64,000 nt of DNA from Burkholderiaceae bacterium (lineage in GTDB: Bacteria; Pseudomonadota; Gammaproteobacteria; Burkholderiales; Burkholderiaceae_C), in the NCBI GenBank assembly GCA_913776825.1, contig CAJYPV010000020.1:62001-126000 (forward strand), given 5' to 3'. Positions within the stretch are counted from its first letter, which is position 1. The number at the start of each line of letters is the position of its first letter. Both the position numbers and the translations under genes were made by a program. The notes beneath the pieces were generated by a model. That model worked only from the letters and a program-made list of their open reading frames with translations, ran no database searches and had not been told where the DNA came from. Positions 26,309 to 37,089 of this stretch are shown piece by piece.

Positions 26309-26510
26309 GGCCAGCCGGGACCGCATCGGTTCGCGCCAGCGCCCCGGGCTTTTCCGGAGGCGCCGCGCGCCGATCCGTGATGGCTGGCGCCCGGCACGGG
26401 CGCTCGGCCAGGCGTCGACGCCTGGCGCGTCAGCGATCAGAGGCCGCCGGCCGCGGATCTCCCCGAACACCGTCCCCAGCGCCATGTACCCGCACAGCTA
26501 CAGTTCGGCC

Positions 26511-27146
26511 ATGACGCCGCGCCCGCTCCCCGACCCACTGTCGCCCTCAGCGACCACGCCGATGACCGACGAGGCGGGCGTGGCGCGCTCGATCGATGCC
26601 AGCGAGTCGAGGCAGGCGGTGAGCGCCGCGCGCAGCGATGCCGATCGCCGCGATCCGGTCGATGCCACTGCGACCTTGACGCCCGCCTCGACCCCGACGC
26701 CGATCCCGACACGACGCAGCGTCTGGCGCCGTCTGCCATGGCTGGTTGCCGGCGTGATCAGTCTGGCGCTCGGTGTGCTCGGCATTTTTCTGCCGCTGCT
26801 GCCCACGACGCCGTTCGTGTTGCTGGCGGCCTTCTGCTTCGCGCGCGGCTCGCAGCGCTGCGAGCGCTGGCTGGTCACGCATCCCCGCTTCGGGCCGATG
26901 ATTGCCCAGTGGCGCGCGCATCGCGCGGTGCCGCTGCGGGCCAAGCGCGCGGCCTGGCTGATGATGACGCTGAGTTCCTTGATCGCCGCCTGGACCATGC
27001 CGACGCTGCGCTGGCTGCCGGCGCTGTGCTGTCTGGCCGTCGGCCTGTGGTTGTGGCGTTTGCCGACGGCGCGCGCGCCGGCGGAGCCGATGGATTCGCC
27101 GCCGCTGCCCCATCCGCCGAGCCCGGTCGGACCGCGCGATGCGTGA
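26511..27146 (+). CDS. YbaN family (DUF454) inner-membrane protein
   Basis: 211 residues from ATG 26511, chosen because a TACAGT box lies 6 bases upstream; an in-frame ATG at 26484 would add nine residues. The first ~65 residues are a Thr/Ser/Pro-rich, probably disordered tail. The YbaN core follows: a membrane helix with LALGVLGIFLPLLPTTPFVLLAA, then CFARGSQRCERWLVTHPRFGPMI, and two more helices. Function is unknown. It is convergent with dinB, with 24 bases between the two stops. Confidence 0.85.
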   Translation: MTPRPLPDPLSPSATTPMTDEAGVARSIDASESRQAVSAARSDADRRDPVDATATLTPASTPTPIPTRRSVWRRLPWLVAGVISLALGVLGIFLPLLPTTPFVLLAAFCFARGSQRCERWLVTHPRFGPMIAQWRAHRAVPLRAKRAAWLMMTLSSLIAAWTMPTLRWLPALCCLAVGLWLWRLPTARAPAEPMDSPPLPHPPSPVGPRDA

Positions 27147-27169
27147 TCCGTCCTGAGCGTCGGGCCGCC

Positions 27170-28408
27170 TCAGTTGAACAAACGCAGATTCTCCGGCGCC
27201 GGCCCGGCGGTGGCGTTGCTGCTGGCGGTCTTCCCGCGACGCGTGGATTCCACATCCCCCGGCCGGCTCAGCTTGCCGACACGCACGCCCAGCAGGCGCA
27301 GGCGCTGACTCAGGTCCACCCGCTTGAGACATTCGCCTGCCGCGCGGCGGATGGCGGCCGCATCCTGCACCGGCAGCGGCAAGGTGAGGTCGCGGGTGAC
27401 GGTGCGGAAGCCCTCGAAGCGCAGCTTGATGCCGATGGTCCGGCCCTGATAGCCCTTGCGCTGCAGGTCGGAGGCGACCTGCTCGCACAGCGCCGTGAAG
27501 ATGCGTGAGAGCTCCGGCCGGTCGCGCTTGGCATGCAGGTCGCGCTCGAAGGTGGTCTCGCGGCTGATGGACACCGGCTCGCTGTGGGTCACCACCGGCC
27601 GATCGTCGAGCCCATGCGCGGCCTCATGCAGCCAGACGCTGTAGCCCGGGCCGAAATGCTCGGCGAGCAAGGCCGGCGGTGCCGCGGCGAGTTCGCCGAT
27701 GGTGTGGATGTCCAGGCTGTCCAGCTTGGCGCCCGCCTTGGGACCGATGCCGTTGATGCGGCGCACCGGCAGCGGCCAGATGCGGCCGGGCAGGTCGTCG
27801 AAGGTGAGCACGGTCAGGCCGTCGGGCTTCTCCAGATCGGAGCTGATCTTGGACAGCAGCTTGTTGGGCGTGACGCCGATCGAGCAGGTCAAGCCGGTGG
27901 CCCGCATCACCGAATTCTTGATCTCGCGCGCCAGCGCGCGCACGCCGCCGAGCGGGTCATGGCCAACCGGATCGCGCGCGCCGGGTACGTCGGTGAGGTC
28001 GATGTAGATCTCGTCGATGCCGCGATCCTCGATCACCGGCGCGATGTCGCGCACCGCCGCCTTGAACAGGCGCGAGTAATGGCGGTAGGCGTCGAAGTCG
28101 GCGGGCAGCAGGATGGCTTGGGGCGCCAGCAGCGCCGCCTTCATCAGGCCCATCGCCGAGAACACGCCCAGCGCGCGCGCTGCGTAGGTGGAGGTGGTGA
28201 CGACGCCGCGACCGGCGTAATCGGCCAGCTTGAAGAATTCCCGCGTGCCATCCGGCCGTGGCTGCGGCGCATGGGCGCGTCGACCGCCGACGACGACCGG
28301 CATGCCCTTGAGCTCCGGATAACGCAGCAGCTCCACGGACGCATAGAAAGCGTCCATGTCCAGATGAGCGATCAGGCGATCGGGCAGCGCTGGCGTCGAT
28401 TCAGCCAT
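27170..28408 (-). CDS. dinB: DNA polymerase IV (Y-family translesion polymerase)
   Basis: 412 residues. Y-family polymerase motifs: HLDMDAFYASVE (D17, D19) and RGIDEIYIDL (D132, E133) for the metal ions, SKISSDLEKPDGL, INGIGPKAGAKL (helix-hairpin-helix), and a little-finger domain with SRETTFERDL. Relative to E. coli DinB, about 24 residues are inserted after GGRR (residues 43-66, APQPRPDGTREFFKLADY), a variation seen in betaproteobacteria. The C-terminal tail ends ENLRLF, a plausible beta-clamp-binding motif. It performs error-prone bypass of damaged template. No LexA box is seen. Confidence 0.93.
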   Translation of the reverse strand: MAESTPALPDRLIAHLDMDAFYASVELLRYPELKGMPVVVGGRRAHAPQPRPDGTREFFKLADYAGRGVVTTSTYAARALGVFSAMGLMKAALLAPQAILLPADFDAYRHYSRLFKAAVRDIAPVIEDRGIDEIYIDLTDVPGARDPVGHDPLGGVRALAREIKNSVMRATGLTCSIGVTPNKLLSKISSDLEKPDGLTVLTFDDLPGRIWPLPVRRINGIGPKAGAKLDSLDIHTIGELAAAPPALLAEHFGPGYSVWLHEAAHGLDDRPVVTHSEPVSISRETTFERDLHAKRDRPELSRIFTALCEQVASDLQRKGYQGRTIGIKLRFEGFRTVTRDLTLPLPVQDAAAIRRAAGECLKRVDLSQRLRLLGVRVGKLSRPGDVESTRRGKTASSNATAGPAPENLRLFN

Positions 28409-28587
28409 GCGGCATTGTGGCGGCGGTCCGGGACAGGCGGTGTCAGCAGCGAGGCGGCGTCAGCGTCGGAACAGCCGTGCGGACGCGTCAGCGAAAGAGA
28501 ACACCGATCATCCGGACGACCGACCCGTGACCGCAAGCGACGCGGGGAAGGTCGGCCTCATCGATGCCTGGCTCGATGCGCGGGAGC

Positions 28588-29100
28588 TCAATGGCCGCAG
28601 GACGTCGATCCGCAGCCCGCCGCGCCCTGGGCGCCGTCGGGCGTCTGGACCGGGACCTGGCTGGTGCCGGTGGCGGGGTCGTAGCCGCGTTGCTGCATGG
28701 TGTAGACCAGCGCGGCGTCCATCATCTCGGCATGCGACGGGAACCACTGCACCAGCTCCTGACGCACGATGGACAGCGGTTCGCGGTCGCCGAGTTCATC
28801 GGCATAACGCACCACTTCCCGCATCACATTCAGCACCATCGCATGCTGGCTGCTGTGGCAGTTCTGCGGCTCGAAGCCGGTGGCCGCCATCCAGCGCTCT
28901 TCCATCGCGAAGTGTGCTTCGGTGTGGGCCAGCAACTCGCGGAACGCGGGCAGGGCGTCCTCGCCGCGGTCCAGCGCGTCACCATACCGATTCAGCAGCT
29001 CGACGAATTCCTGATGGGTGTGATCCAGCTCCGGCTGATTCAGCACCAGGTTGTCGGTCCAGGCCAGCGAGGGCGTGGCTTCGGCCTGCAGCGCGCTCAT
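28588..29100 (-). CDS. Bacteriohemerythrin
   Basis: 170 residues. All diiron ligands of hemerythrin are visible: H27, H59-xxx-H63-xxx-E67, H82-xxx-H86, and H123-xxxx-D128. The Cys-containing tail (GCGSTSCGH) is unusual. The family binds O2, and in bacteria is used for oxygen sensing, storage or delivery. Its start overlaps the argH stop by one base (TGATG), so it is probably co-transcribed with argH. Confidence 0.92.
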   Translation of the reverse strand: MSALQAEATPSLAWTDNLVLNQPELDHTHQEFVELLNRYGDALDRGEDALPAFRELLAHTEAHFAMEERWMAATGFEPQNCHSSQHAMVLNVMREVVRYADELGDREPLSIVRQELVQWFPSHAEMMDAALVYTMQQRGYDPATGTSQVPVQTPDGAQGAAGCGSTSCGH

Positions 29101-30512
29101 CAGACGCCTCCCAGACGTTGTTGATGACGGGCCACCTGCGCCCGCACCTGCGCCGGCGCGGTGCCGCCGAGGATGTTGCGCGCATTCAGCGAGCCCTGCA
29201 GCGACAGCACGTCGTAGACGTCGGCCTCGATGCGGCTGTCGAATTGGCGCAGCGCCTCCAGCGACAGCGCCGACAGGTCGATGCCCTGCGCTTGCGCGGT
29301 CTTCACCGCATGGGCGACGACCTCATGGGCATCGCGGAAGGCCAGGCCCTTCTTGACCAGGTAGTCGGCCAGGTCGGTGGCGGTGGCGTAGCCCTTGAGC
29401 GCGGCGCGCTCCATCGCTTCGGGCTTGACGGTCAGGCCGTCCATCATTTCCGCGAAGATGCGCAGCGTGTCGTTGAGCGTGTCGACGGTGTCGAACAGCG
29501 GCTCCTTGTCTTCCTGGTTGTCCTTGTTGTAGGCCAGCGGCTGGCCCTTCATCAAGGTGATCAGGCCCATCAGATGGCCGACCACGCGGCCGCTCTTGCC
29601 GCGCGCCAGTTCCGGCACATCCGGATTCTTCTTCTGCGGCATGATGCTCGAGCCGGTGCAGAAACGGTCCGGCAGCGCGATGAAGCCGAAGGATTGGCTC
29701 ATCCACAGGATCAGCTCTTCCGACAGACGCGAGATGTGCACCATCACCAGCGCGGCGGCGGCGCTGAACTCGATGGCGAAATCCCGGTCGCTCACCGCAT
29801 CCAGGCTGTTCTGGGCGACGGCCTCCATGCCCAGGCTGCGGGCGACGCGCTCGCGGTCCAGCGGATAGCTGGTCCCGGCCAGCGCCGCAGCGCCCAGCGG
29901 CAGACGATTGACCCGCTTGCGCGCATCCTGCAGCCGCTCGACATCGCGGGCGAACATCTCGACATACGCCAGCATGTGATGGCCGAAGCTCACCGGCTGG
30001 GCGACCTGCAGATGGGTGAAGCCCGGCAGGATGACGTCGGCATGGCGCTCGGCCTGGCCGACCAGCACCCGTTGCAGGGCATTGAGCAGGCCGATCAGGG
30101 TGTCGATCTCGCCGCGCAGCCACAGGCGCACATCGGTGGCGACCTGGTCATTGCGGCTGCGCCCGGTGTGCAGGCGCTTGCCGGCCAGGCCGACCAGCTC
30201 GGTCAGCCGCGCTTCGATGTTGAGGTGCACGTCTTCCAGATCCAGCTTCCATTCGAAGCGGCCGGATTCGATGTCGTCGCGGATCTGCGCCATGCCGCGC
30301 TGGATCGCGGCCAGGTCGTCCGCGCTGATGATGCCTTGCGCGGCCAGCATGTCCGCATGCGCCAGCGAGCCCTGGATGTCGGCGGCCCACAGGCGCTTGT
30401 CGAAGTCCACGCTGGCGGTGTAGCGCTTGACCAGGTCGCTCATCGGCTCGGAGAAGAGGGCGGACCAGGCCTGGGATTTGTTGGCCAGTTGGTTGTCGGC
30501 GGGATTGGACAT
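29100..30512 (-). CDS. argH: Argininosuccinate lyase
   Basis: 470 residues from ATG 30512, the usual family length. Signature [12 protein letters not shown] and the substrate loop [15 protein letters not shown] are present, and the N-terminus [21 protein letters not shown] is typical. It splits argininosuccinate into arginine and fumarate, the last step of arginine synthesis. It is divergent from the AlgZ-type sensor gene 161 bases away, the same neighbour arrangement as argH-algZ(fimS)-algR in Pseudomonas. Confidence 0.96.
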   Translation of the reverse strand: MSNPADNQLANKSQAWSALFSEPMSDLVKRYTASVDFDKRLWAADIQGSLAHADMLAAQGIISADDLAAIQRGMAQIRDDIESGRFEWKLDLEDVHLNIEARLTELVGLAGKRLHTGRSRNDQVATDVRLWLRGEIDTLIGLLNALQRVLVGQAERHADVILPGFTHLQVAQPVSFGHHMLAYVEMFARDVERLQDARKRVNRLPLGAAALAGTSYPLDRERVARSLGMEAVAQNSLDAVSDRDFAIEFSAAAALVMVHISRLSEELILWMSQSFGFIALPDRFCTGSSIMPQKKNPDVPELARGKSGRVVGHLMGLITLMKGQPLAYNKDNQEDKEPLFDTVDTLNDTLRIFAEMMDGLTVKPEAMERAALKGYATATDLADYLVKKGLAFRDAHEVVAHAVKTAQAQGIDLSALSLEALRQFDSRIEADVYDVLSLQGSLNARNILGGTAPAQVRAQVARHQQRLGGV

Positions 30513-30673
30513 CGCGGGGCTCGGGAGGATGGAACGAGGGCAGGAAGTGGAACGCGGCACACGACAGGCTGCAGGCGACGGGGCCGATGGCCTCGGGCGT
30601 TTCCGCATGGAGCGCGGACATCCGCCTGGGCGAGAATCGGCGATCGATTCTAAAGGGCAGGGACGGAGATCCA

Positions 30674-31753
30674 ATGGCCGATCGGGCGCAGCACCCACAC
30701 ACCACGCAACAGGCCTGGGAGGAAACCCGCCTCGAGACCCGGCTGATGACCAGCGCGCCGCTCATCGATGCGCAGCGGCGTTTCGATGTCTGCCATGTCG
30801 GCCTGGTGCTGCGGGCGGTGCTGGGCGTGCAACTCGTTCAGGCGCTGGGCCTGGCCATGGCCCAGCCGACCTGGACCGCCTGGATGTGGGCGATGGGCAC
30901 CGCCACGGTGGCCTCGATGTCGGCGCTGCTGAGCTGGCTGCTGATCGTCTGCGCGGCCAAGCGGCTGTTGTCGCGGCTGCCGGAATCGGCCCAATGGGCG
31001 CTGCCGATCACGCTGGGCGCGGTCTGCGCCTACGGCGGCGGGCGATTGCTGGAATTCGTCGGCCTGCCGCCGGTCAGTCCGCTGCAGCATGCGGCGCTGG
31101 CCTGCATCGGCGCGCTGGCGGCCGGCGTGCTGCTGGGCTGGTTGAAGCTGCGCGAGCGCGCCCAGGCGCCGGCCGATGCGATGGCGCGGCTGGTGGAGCT
31201 GCAGTCGCGCATCCGGCCGCACTTCCTGTTCAACACGCTCAACACCGCGATCGCGCTGGTGCGGGTCGACCCGGCCCGCGCCGAGGAAGTGCTGGAAGAC
31301 CTCAGCGAGCTGTTCCGCGTCGCCCTGGCCGACAGCGGGCCGCGTGCCGAAGGCGTGCCGCTGACGCATGAGGTCGAGCTGGCGCGGCGCTATCTGGCGA
31401 TCGAGCAACTGCGCTTCGGCGACCGGCTGCGGGTGTCGTGGCAACTGGACCCGCATTGCGGCGAGACCCGCGTGCCGCCGCTGCTGCTGCAGCCGCTGGT
31501 GGAGAACGCGGTGCGGCACGGCGTGGAGCCCAATGACCAGGGCGGCGACGTCACCATCACCACCCGTTCGCGGGGGTCGGAGGTGGAGATCCGCGTCATC
31601 AATTCGGTCGGTGCGCCTTCTCGCACACAAGGCCATGGTCTGGCCCTGCGCAATGTGCGCCAACGACTGCGGCTCATGCATGATGTGGCGGCCAGGCTGG
31701 AGGCTGCGCCCAGTCCGGGGCGATTCGCGGTCCGCATCGTGTTGCCTCGTTGA
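30674..31753 (+). CDS. algZ: AlgZ/LytS-type sensor histidine kinase
   Basis: 359 residues from ATG 30674 with GGAG upstream. Four hydrophobic segments (about residues 50-165) form a membrane domain without a large periplasmic part. The His_kinase (LytS/YehU) domain follows, with the phospho-acceptor in [13 protein letters not shown] (H183), and an ATPase part with [16 protein letters not shown] and [13 protein letters not shown]. It pairs with the downstream LytTR regulator. Position between argH and the hem genes matches the algZ-algR locus of pseudomonads, where it governs twitching motility and virulence. The output here is not known. Confidence 0.88.
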   Translation: MADRAQHPHTTQQAWEETRLETRLMTSAPLIDAQRRFDVCHVGLVLRAVLGVQLVQALGLAMAQPTWTAWMWAMGTATVASMSALLSWLLIVCAAKRLLSRLPESAQWALPITLGAVCAYGGGRLLEFVGLPPVSPLQHAALACIGALAAGVLLGWLKLRERAQAPADAMARLVELQSRIRPHFLFNTLNTAIALVRVDPARAEEVLEDLSELFRVALADSGPRAEGVPLTHEVELARRYLAIEQLRFGDRLRVSWQLDPHCGETRVPPLLLQPLVENAVRHGVEPNDQGGDVTITTRSRGSEVEIRVINSVGAPSRTQGHGLALRNVRQRLRLMHDVAARLEAAPSPGRFAVRIVLPR

Positions 31754-31919
31754 AGCATTGGGCCGATGAGCGGCAGCGCGCCGGGGGATGACCGGCGAAT
31801 GTTGCGTCTGTTACGACCGCTGACGGCCAGGACGGTCAGGAATCCGCAGACTCCCGGTCCGGCACGCTATCCCCAGCCGCCGTGCGCTTGCACGGGGCGA
31901 CTTCTCCGAACTGATCGAC

Positions 31920-32732
31920 ATGCTGACGCATCCTCCGCTCAAGATCCTGATCGTCGACGACGAGCCCCTGGCGCGGCTGCGCCTGCGTGGCCTGGTCGAA
32001 GCCAACGAGGAGCCGCGGGCCGAGGTGGTGGCCGAGGCCAGCAGCGGTGAACAGGCGCTGAACTGGCTGCGCGACCACGGCTGCGACCTGGTGCTGCTGG
32101 ATGTGCAGATGCCGGGCCTGGACGGGCTGGGCCTGGCGCAGCTGATGCGCGGCCGTCCGTTCGCGCCGGCGATCGTCTTCGTCACCGCGCATGCGCAGCA
32201 CGCGCTGGAAGCCTTCGAGCTGGAAGCGCTGGACTACCTCACCAAACCGGTTCGCCGCGAACGGCTGCAGGCCAGCCTGGCGCGGGCGGCGCAGCGCGTC
32301 GAGGAACGCGCCGCCGCCAAGGCGCGCGACCAGCAGACCCAACCAGCCGGCGACGAAGGCCCGGTGATCAACATCACCGAGCGCGGTCGGCTGCTGCGGG
32401 TGCCGCTGTCCGAAGTGCTGTACTTCAAGGCCGAGCTGAAATATCTGACCCTGCGCACGGCCACCCACAGCCATGTGATGGATGGCTCGCTGAGCGACCT
32501 GGAGCAACGTCTGGGCGATCGCTTCCTGCGGGTGCATCGCAATGCGCTGGTGGCCAAGTCGGCGGTGCGCGAGCTGGAGCGCCATGTGCCGACCGATGGC
32601 CCGTCCGACGGCGAAGGCGAGGTCGGCGGCGAAATGGGCTGGGCGGTGCGCATCGCCCATGTGAATGAATGGCTGGCGGTGTCGCGCCGTCAGGTGGCGG
32701 CGGTGCGCGAGGCACTGGCCGGGCAGCGCTGA
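31920..32732 (+). CDS. algR: LytTR-family response regulator (AlgR-like)
   Basis: 270 residues. The receiver domain has IVDDEPLARLRL, phospho-acceptor D61 (VLLDVQMPG), and Lys in DYLTKPV. A linker (about 125-150) leads to a LytTR DNA-binding domain with LRVPLSEVLYFKAELKYLTL and RFLRVHRNALV. An acidic/Gly insert (DGPSDGEGEVGGEMG) within the LytTR part is unusual. It lies 166 bases after the sensor gene and 1 base before an orphan gene. Targets cannot be read from the sequence. Confidence 0.9.
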   Translation: MLTHPPLKILIVDDEPLARLRLRGLVEANEEPRAEVVAEASSGEQALNWLRDHGCDLVLLDVQMPGLDGLGLAQLMRGRPFAPAIVFVTAHAQHALEAFELEALDYLTKPVRRERLQASLARAAQRVEERAAAKARDQQTQPAGDEGPVINITERGRLLRVPLSEVLYFKAELKYLTLRTATHSHVMDGSLSDLEQRLGDRFLRVHRNALVAKSAVRELERHVPTDGPSDGEGEVGGEMGWAVRIAHVNEWLAVSRRQVAAVREALAGQR

Positions 32733-32733
32733 C

Positions 32734-33951
32734 ATGCGCTGGCGTCTGGGAGCCGCCTTCGCGGTGCTGACCGTGGTCAGCCTGGTCGGGGCGGGCTGGT
32801 GGTGGCTGACGATGATCGCCTCGGGCGGCGCGACGCCCCCGTCCACCGAAGCGATCGCGATGCAGGCCGCCGCCGGCGTCTCGACCGAGGAGGCCGAGGG
32901 CGAAGGCGATGGCGCGCCGCCACAGGTCAACACCGTGCACTGGTTGCTGCTGGAAGGCGCGCGCAACAGCGCGGATGCCGCGGCCGCCGCGGCCTCGGCC
33001 GCCGCCGCGCGGGACAAATACTGCGGCGCCGATTTCCCGCATGCCTTCGGCGCGGGCGCCGGCATGGACGATCCGCGCAATGCGCAGCTCGCCGCGCATG
33101 AGAAAACGGTGCTGGCGGAGCAGTCCCGCCAACTCTCCCTGTCGGGCGATGAACTGGCCCGCATGACGGCCGCGCTGCTGCAGTTCGATGTGGGCCAGGT
33201 GACCAACATCGCCGAGCAGACCGCCGATCCGCTGGTGTATGGCCTGGCGCTGCGCCTGTGCCGCAAGGTGGACATGCCCGCCTGCCGCTCGCTCACGCCG
33301 GCGCGCTGGCTGCAACTCGACCCGTCGAATGCCGCCGCGCTGTGGCAGTTGGCCGCCGAAGCGCCGACCCTGGCCGAAACCCGCCACTGGCTGGGCCGAG
33401 CCCACGAAGCGACCCATGCCACCGTGTTGAAGGGCCGGCTGCTGAAGCGGGTGGTGGACAGCGGCGTGTCCGATCCGCGCCTGCTGCTGCCCATCGCCAA
33501 CCGGACCATGGGCATGGATGCGGCCGAATCCGCCGATTTCTTCCATGCCGCGAGCCGTGTCTGCGGCCGTGCCGCACCGGCGGATGCCGCGCTGCGCAGC
33601 GTCTGTCAGGGCTATGCGAAGGACGCCATCCGCCTGCAGACCTCGATCGAGGATCGCGGCCTGGCCGGCGTGTTTGCCGACCGCATGCTGCTGCCGACCG
33701 ACGGCCTGGCGGTGACGCCGGCGCAACTGGTCGAGACCATGCGCCGCTATACCGTGATGCGCGCCGGCCGGGCGTCGCCGGAAGAAGGCCTCAGCTGTGC
33801 CCGCACCCAGTACAGCGTGGCGCTGGATGTCGAGGCCGCCACGACCGGCGATCTGGCCACCTTCCTGCGGCGCGGCGGCCAGCTGCCCACGCCGGAAGAG
33901 GCCGAGGCCAGCATGCCGCGCAAGCGCGCGCCGCTCACCGCCGGTCTGTGA
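32734..33951 (+). CDS. Hypothetical exported or membrane-anchored protein downstream of algR
   Basis: 405 residues; ATG 32734 follows the algR stop by one base, so it is probably in the same operon. A single hydrophobic segment (about 7-28, FAVLTVVSLVGAGWWWLTMI) acts as a signal anchor. The rest is Ala-rich and helical, with regularly spaced short helices (LDPSNAAALWQLAAEAPTLA, LARMTAALLQFDVG) reminiscent of a TPR-like solenoid, and several Cys residues. I do not recognise a family. A link to the AlgZR system is inferred from position only. Confidence 0.7.
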   Translation: MRWRLGAAFAVLTVVSLVGAGWWWLTMIASGGATPPSTEAIAMQAAAGVSTEEAEGEGDGAPPQVNTVHWLLLEGARNSADAAAAAASAAAARDKYCGADFPHAFGAGAGMDDPRNAQLAAHEKTVLAEQSRQLSLSGDELARMTAALLQFDVGQVTNIAEQTADPLVYGLALRLCRKVDMPACRSLTPARWLQLDPSNAAALWQLAAEAPTLAETRHWLGRAHEATHATVLKGRLLKRVVDSGVSDPRLLLPIANRTMGMDAAESADFFHAASRVCGRAAPADAALRSVCQGYAKDAIRLQTSIEDRGLAGVFADRMLLPTDGLAVTPAQLVETMRRYTVMRAGRASPEEGLSCARTQYSVALDVEAATTGDLATFLRRGGQLPTPEEAEASMPRKRAPLTAGL

Positions 33952-33969
33952 GCCGGCGGCCTCGGGCCC

Positions 33970-36921
33970 TCAACCGGTGTTGCGCAGGCCCGCCGCGATG
34001 CCGTTGATCGACAGATGGATGCCGCGCTGCACCCGCTCCAGGCGCGGGTCCTGATCGCGCTTGTCGGCCGGGATGGCCCGATAACGGCGCATCAGCTCGA
34101 CCTGCAAATGATTCAGCGGATCGATGTAGGGGAAGCGGTGCTCGATCGAGCGCGCCAGCGCCGGATTGGCCGACAGCCGATGGCCGTCGCCGGTGATCAG
34201 CTCCAGCGCCTCTTCGGTGCGGGCGAACTCGGCCTGGATGGCGGCAAAGATCTTCTTCGCCAGACGCTTGTCCTCGACCAGATCCAGATAGCGCTGGGCG
34301 ATGTCCAGGTCGGCCTTGGCCAGCACCATGTCCAGGTTGGACAGCAGCGTCTTGAAGAAGGGCCACTGCTTGAACATGCGCTTGAGCAGGGTCAGGCGTT
34401 GCTCGCGGGTCTCCGCATCGCGGCCAATGAAGGTCTGCACGCCCGAGCCGAAGCCACACCAGCCCGGCAGCGTGATGCGCGACTGGCCCCAGCTGAAGCC
34501 CCATGGAATCGCGCGCAGGTCCTCGATCGCACGGGTTGCCTTGCGCGAGGCCGGGCGTGAGCCGATGTTGAGTTCGGCGATCTCCCGGATCGGCGTGGTG
34601 GCGAAGAAGAAATCCGCGAAGCCCGGCGTGTCGTAGACCAGGCCGCGGTAGGCGGCGAAGCTGGCGTCGGACAGCACCTGCGCCGCATCCATGAAGGACT
34701 TGGGTGCGGATTTGGTCGGATGCAGCAGCGTGGCTTCGAGCGTCGCGGCGACCAGGGTTTCCAGATTGCGCCGGCCGATCTCCGGATTGGCGTATTTGGA
34801 GTTGATGACCTCGCCTTGCTCGGTGAGCCGGATCTGGCCATTCACCGTGCCAGGAGGCTGGGCCAGGATGGCCTGATAGCTCGGGCCACCGCCGCGTCCC
34901 ACCGTGCCGCCGCGGCCATGGAACAGGCGCAGCGTGAGCGGTCCTTGCTGGCGCAGTTCATCGAACAGCTGCACCAGGGCGATCTCGGCGCGGTAGAGCT
35001 CCCAGCTGCTGGTGAAGACGCCGCCATCCTTGTTGGAGTCGGAGTAGCCCAGCATGATGTCCTGCTCGCCGCCCGAGCGACGCACCAGCGCCGCCATGCC
35101 CGGCAGCGCATAGAAGTCGCCCATGATGGTCGGCGCATGGCGCAGGTCGGCAATCGTCTCGAACAGCGGCACGACGATCAGATCGCTCACCGCCTGGCCG
35201 TCGAGCGTGCCGCGCAGCAGGCCGACTTCCTTCATCAGCAACTGCACTTCCAGCAGGTCGCTGACGTCTTCGGTGTGGGAAATGATGTAGTGACGCAGCG
35301 CCTCACGCCCATAACGCCGCAGCGATTCGCGGGCGGTCTCGAAGATCGCCAGCTCGCTCTGCGAGCGCTCGCTGTAGTCCACGCCCGGCACGCGCAGCGG
35401 GCGGGTCTCATTCAGCAGACCGACCAGCAGCGTGCGGCGCTGGCTTTCGTCCAGCGCGGAGTAGTCGTCGCAGACGCGCGCGGTGCGCAGCAGCTCGGCC
35501 ACCACAGCCTCATGCTGATCGGAACTCTGGCGCAGATCCAGCGTGGCCAGATGGAAGCCGAACACCTGGACCGCGCGGATCAGCGGCTTCAAGCGCGGCT
35601 CGATCAGCGCCTGCGCATGGTGGCTTTCGAGCGAGCTCTGGATCACCCGCAGATCCGCCAGCAGCGCATCCGGCGACAGATACGGGTCCTGCGGCGCGAC
35701 CGCGTGGCGCAGGGCTTCGGTGCCGGTCAGCTCATGCAGCGTCGCCGCCAACCGCGCATACATGCCGGTCAGCGCGCGCCGGTAGGGCTCGTCCATCCGA
35801 TGTTCATTGCGGTCCGGACTGCGTTCGGCGAGCTGCTGCATCTCCGGCGACACGCCGGTCAGCCGCAGCGAGATCGACAGCTCGCCGCCAAGCGCATGCA
35901 GCTCGGTCAGGTAGTGGCGCAGCGCGACCTCGCTCTGGCGCTTGAGTGCCTGGCGCATCGTGGCCGCGGTCACATTGGGATTGCCGTCCCGATCGCCGCC
36001 AATCCATTGGCCCATGCGCAGGAAGGGCGCGATCTGCTCGCCGGGCAGCGCTTCCTCCAGCTCCGCATAGAGCTTGGGGATCTCGCGCAGGAAGGTCGCG
36101 TGGTAGTAGCTCAGCGAGTTCTCGATCTCGTCGGACACGGTGAGCTTGGAATAGCGCAGCATGCGCGTCTGCCACAGCTGGGTGACGCGGGCCCGGATCA
36201 GCTTTTCATTGGCGGCCTTTTCGCGTTCGGTGTGCAGGCTGTCGCGCTGCGTCACCAGCTCGGCGATGGCGCGCTCCGCATCCAGGATGCTCTTGCGCTG
36301 CACTTCGGTCGGATGCGCGGTCAGCACCGGCGAGACGAAACCGTGCTCCAGCGTCTTCACCACCTCGACGGGGCGCACGCCGGCTTCGAACAGCTTGTCC
36401 AGCGCATAGGCGAGCGAGCCGGGCTGCAGATTGCCGTCGCGGTCGTGGATCTCGCGGCGGCGCACGTGATGGCGGTCCTCCGCGATGTTGGCCAGATGCG
36501 AGAAATAGCTGAAGGCGCGGATCACGCTGACCGTCTGCTCGCCCGACAGGCTCTTGAGCAGCTTGTCCATCTGCTTGCCGGCCTGCGCATCGCGCTTGAG
36601 CCGGAAGGCCACCGACAGCTGCCGCACGCGCTCCACCAGTTCATAGGCATCGCGGCCTTCCTGTTCCCGAATCACCTCGCCGAGGATGCGGCCCAGCAGA
36701 CGGATGTCGTCCATCAGCGGCTGGTTCTTGTCCTTGGCCGATCGGCTGAGCGCCGGCGATAGGCGCTGGGCGCGGCTCGCCGCCGCTTGGGGCGTCTTCG
36801 ACGTCGGTGTGCGCTTCATGGCAGCGGCGCCGGAGGCGGTGGAGGGGGAGGTTCCGGCGCCGGTTTTGGCGCGGGCGGCGGTGGCGGATCGGGTGGAGCG
36901 GGAGGCGGAACTGGCGGGCAT
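33970..36921 (-). CDS. ppc: Phosphoenolpyruvate carboxylase
   Basis: 983 residues from ATG 36921. Catalytic motifs: [13 protein letters not shown] (His), [14 protein letters not shown], and the C-terminal [19 protein letters not shown]. It converts phosphoenolpyruvate and bicarbonate to oxaloacetate, refilling the TCA cycle. The core starts near [15 protein letters not shown]. The ~70 residues before it are a basic, Ser/Ala-rich extension absent from the 883-residue E. coli enzyme, so the true start may be ATG 36820 or lower. It is convergent with the orphan gene after algR (18 bases) and divergent from hemC. Confidence 0.94.
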   Translation of the reverse strand: MPASSASRSTRSATAARAKTGAGTSPSTASGAAAMKRTPTSKTPQAAASRAQRLSPALSRSAKDKNQPLMDDIRLLGRILGEVIREQEGRDAYELVERVRQLSVAFRLKRDAQAGKQMDKLLKSLSGEQTVSVIRAFSYFSHLANIAEDRHHVRRREIHDRDGNLQPGSLAYALDKLFEAGVRPVEVVKTLEHGFVSPVLTAHPTEVQRKSILDAERAIAELVTQRDSLHTEREKAANEKLIRARVTQLWQTRMLRYSKLTVSDEIENSLSYYHATFLREIPKLYAELEEALPGEQIAPFLRMGQWIGGDRDGNPNVTAATMRQALKRQSEVALRHYLTELHALGGELSISLRLTGVSPEMQQLAERSPDRNEHRMDEPYRRALTGMYARLAATLHELTGTEALRHAVAPQDPYLSPDALLADLRVIQSSLESHHAQALIEPRLKPLIRAVQVFGFHLATLDLRQSSDQHEAVVAELLRTARVCDDYSALDESQRRTLLVGLLNETRPLRVPGVDYSERSQSELAIFETARESLRRYGREALRHYIISHTEDVSDLLEVQLLMKEVGLLRGTLDGQAVSDLIVVPLFETIADLRHAPTIMGDFYALPGMAALVRRSGGEQDIMLGYSDSNKDGGVFTSSWELYRAEIALVQLFDELRQQGPLTLRLFHGRGGTVGRGGGPSYQAILAQPPGTVNGQIRLTEQGEVINSKYANPEIGRRNLETLVAATLEATLLHPTKSAPKSFMDAAQVLSDASFAAYRGLVYDTPGFADFFFATTPIREIAELNIGSRPASRKATRAIEDLRAIPWGFSWGQSRITLPGWCGFGSGVQTFIGRDAETREQRLTLLKRMFKQWPFFKTLLSNLDMVLAKADLDIAQRYLDLVEDKRLAKKIFAAIQAEFARTEEALELITGDGHRLSANPALARSIEHRFPYIDPLNHLQVELMRRYRAIPADKRDQDPRLERVQRGIHLSINGIAAGLRNTG

Positions 36922-37076
36922 GGCGTCGTCGTCGTGAAGAGGCGGATGAACGGATGATGTAACCAAGTTACCTTCGACTGACTTTAGCAGTTTCTCCGTG
37001 CGCGAACCGCCCATCACAGGCTTTGGCTTCGCGCAAGGCACGCTTCGCCGAGCATGGCTGGCGGCCGTGGGTCGGC

Positions 37077-37082
37077 TAGCAT
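37077..37082 (+). promoter_or_regulatory. Putative -10 box close to the hemC start
   Basis: TAGCAT 7 bases upstream of ATG 37090. It overlaps the upstream in-frame ATG at 37081, which argues for 37090 as the real start. Confidence 0.4.
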
Positions 37083-37089
37083 GCGCCCC

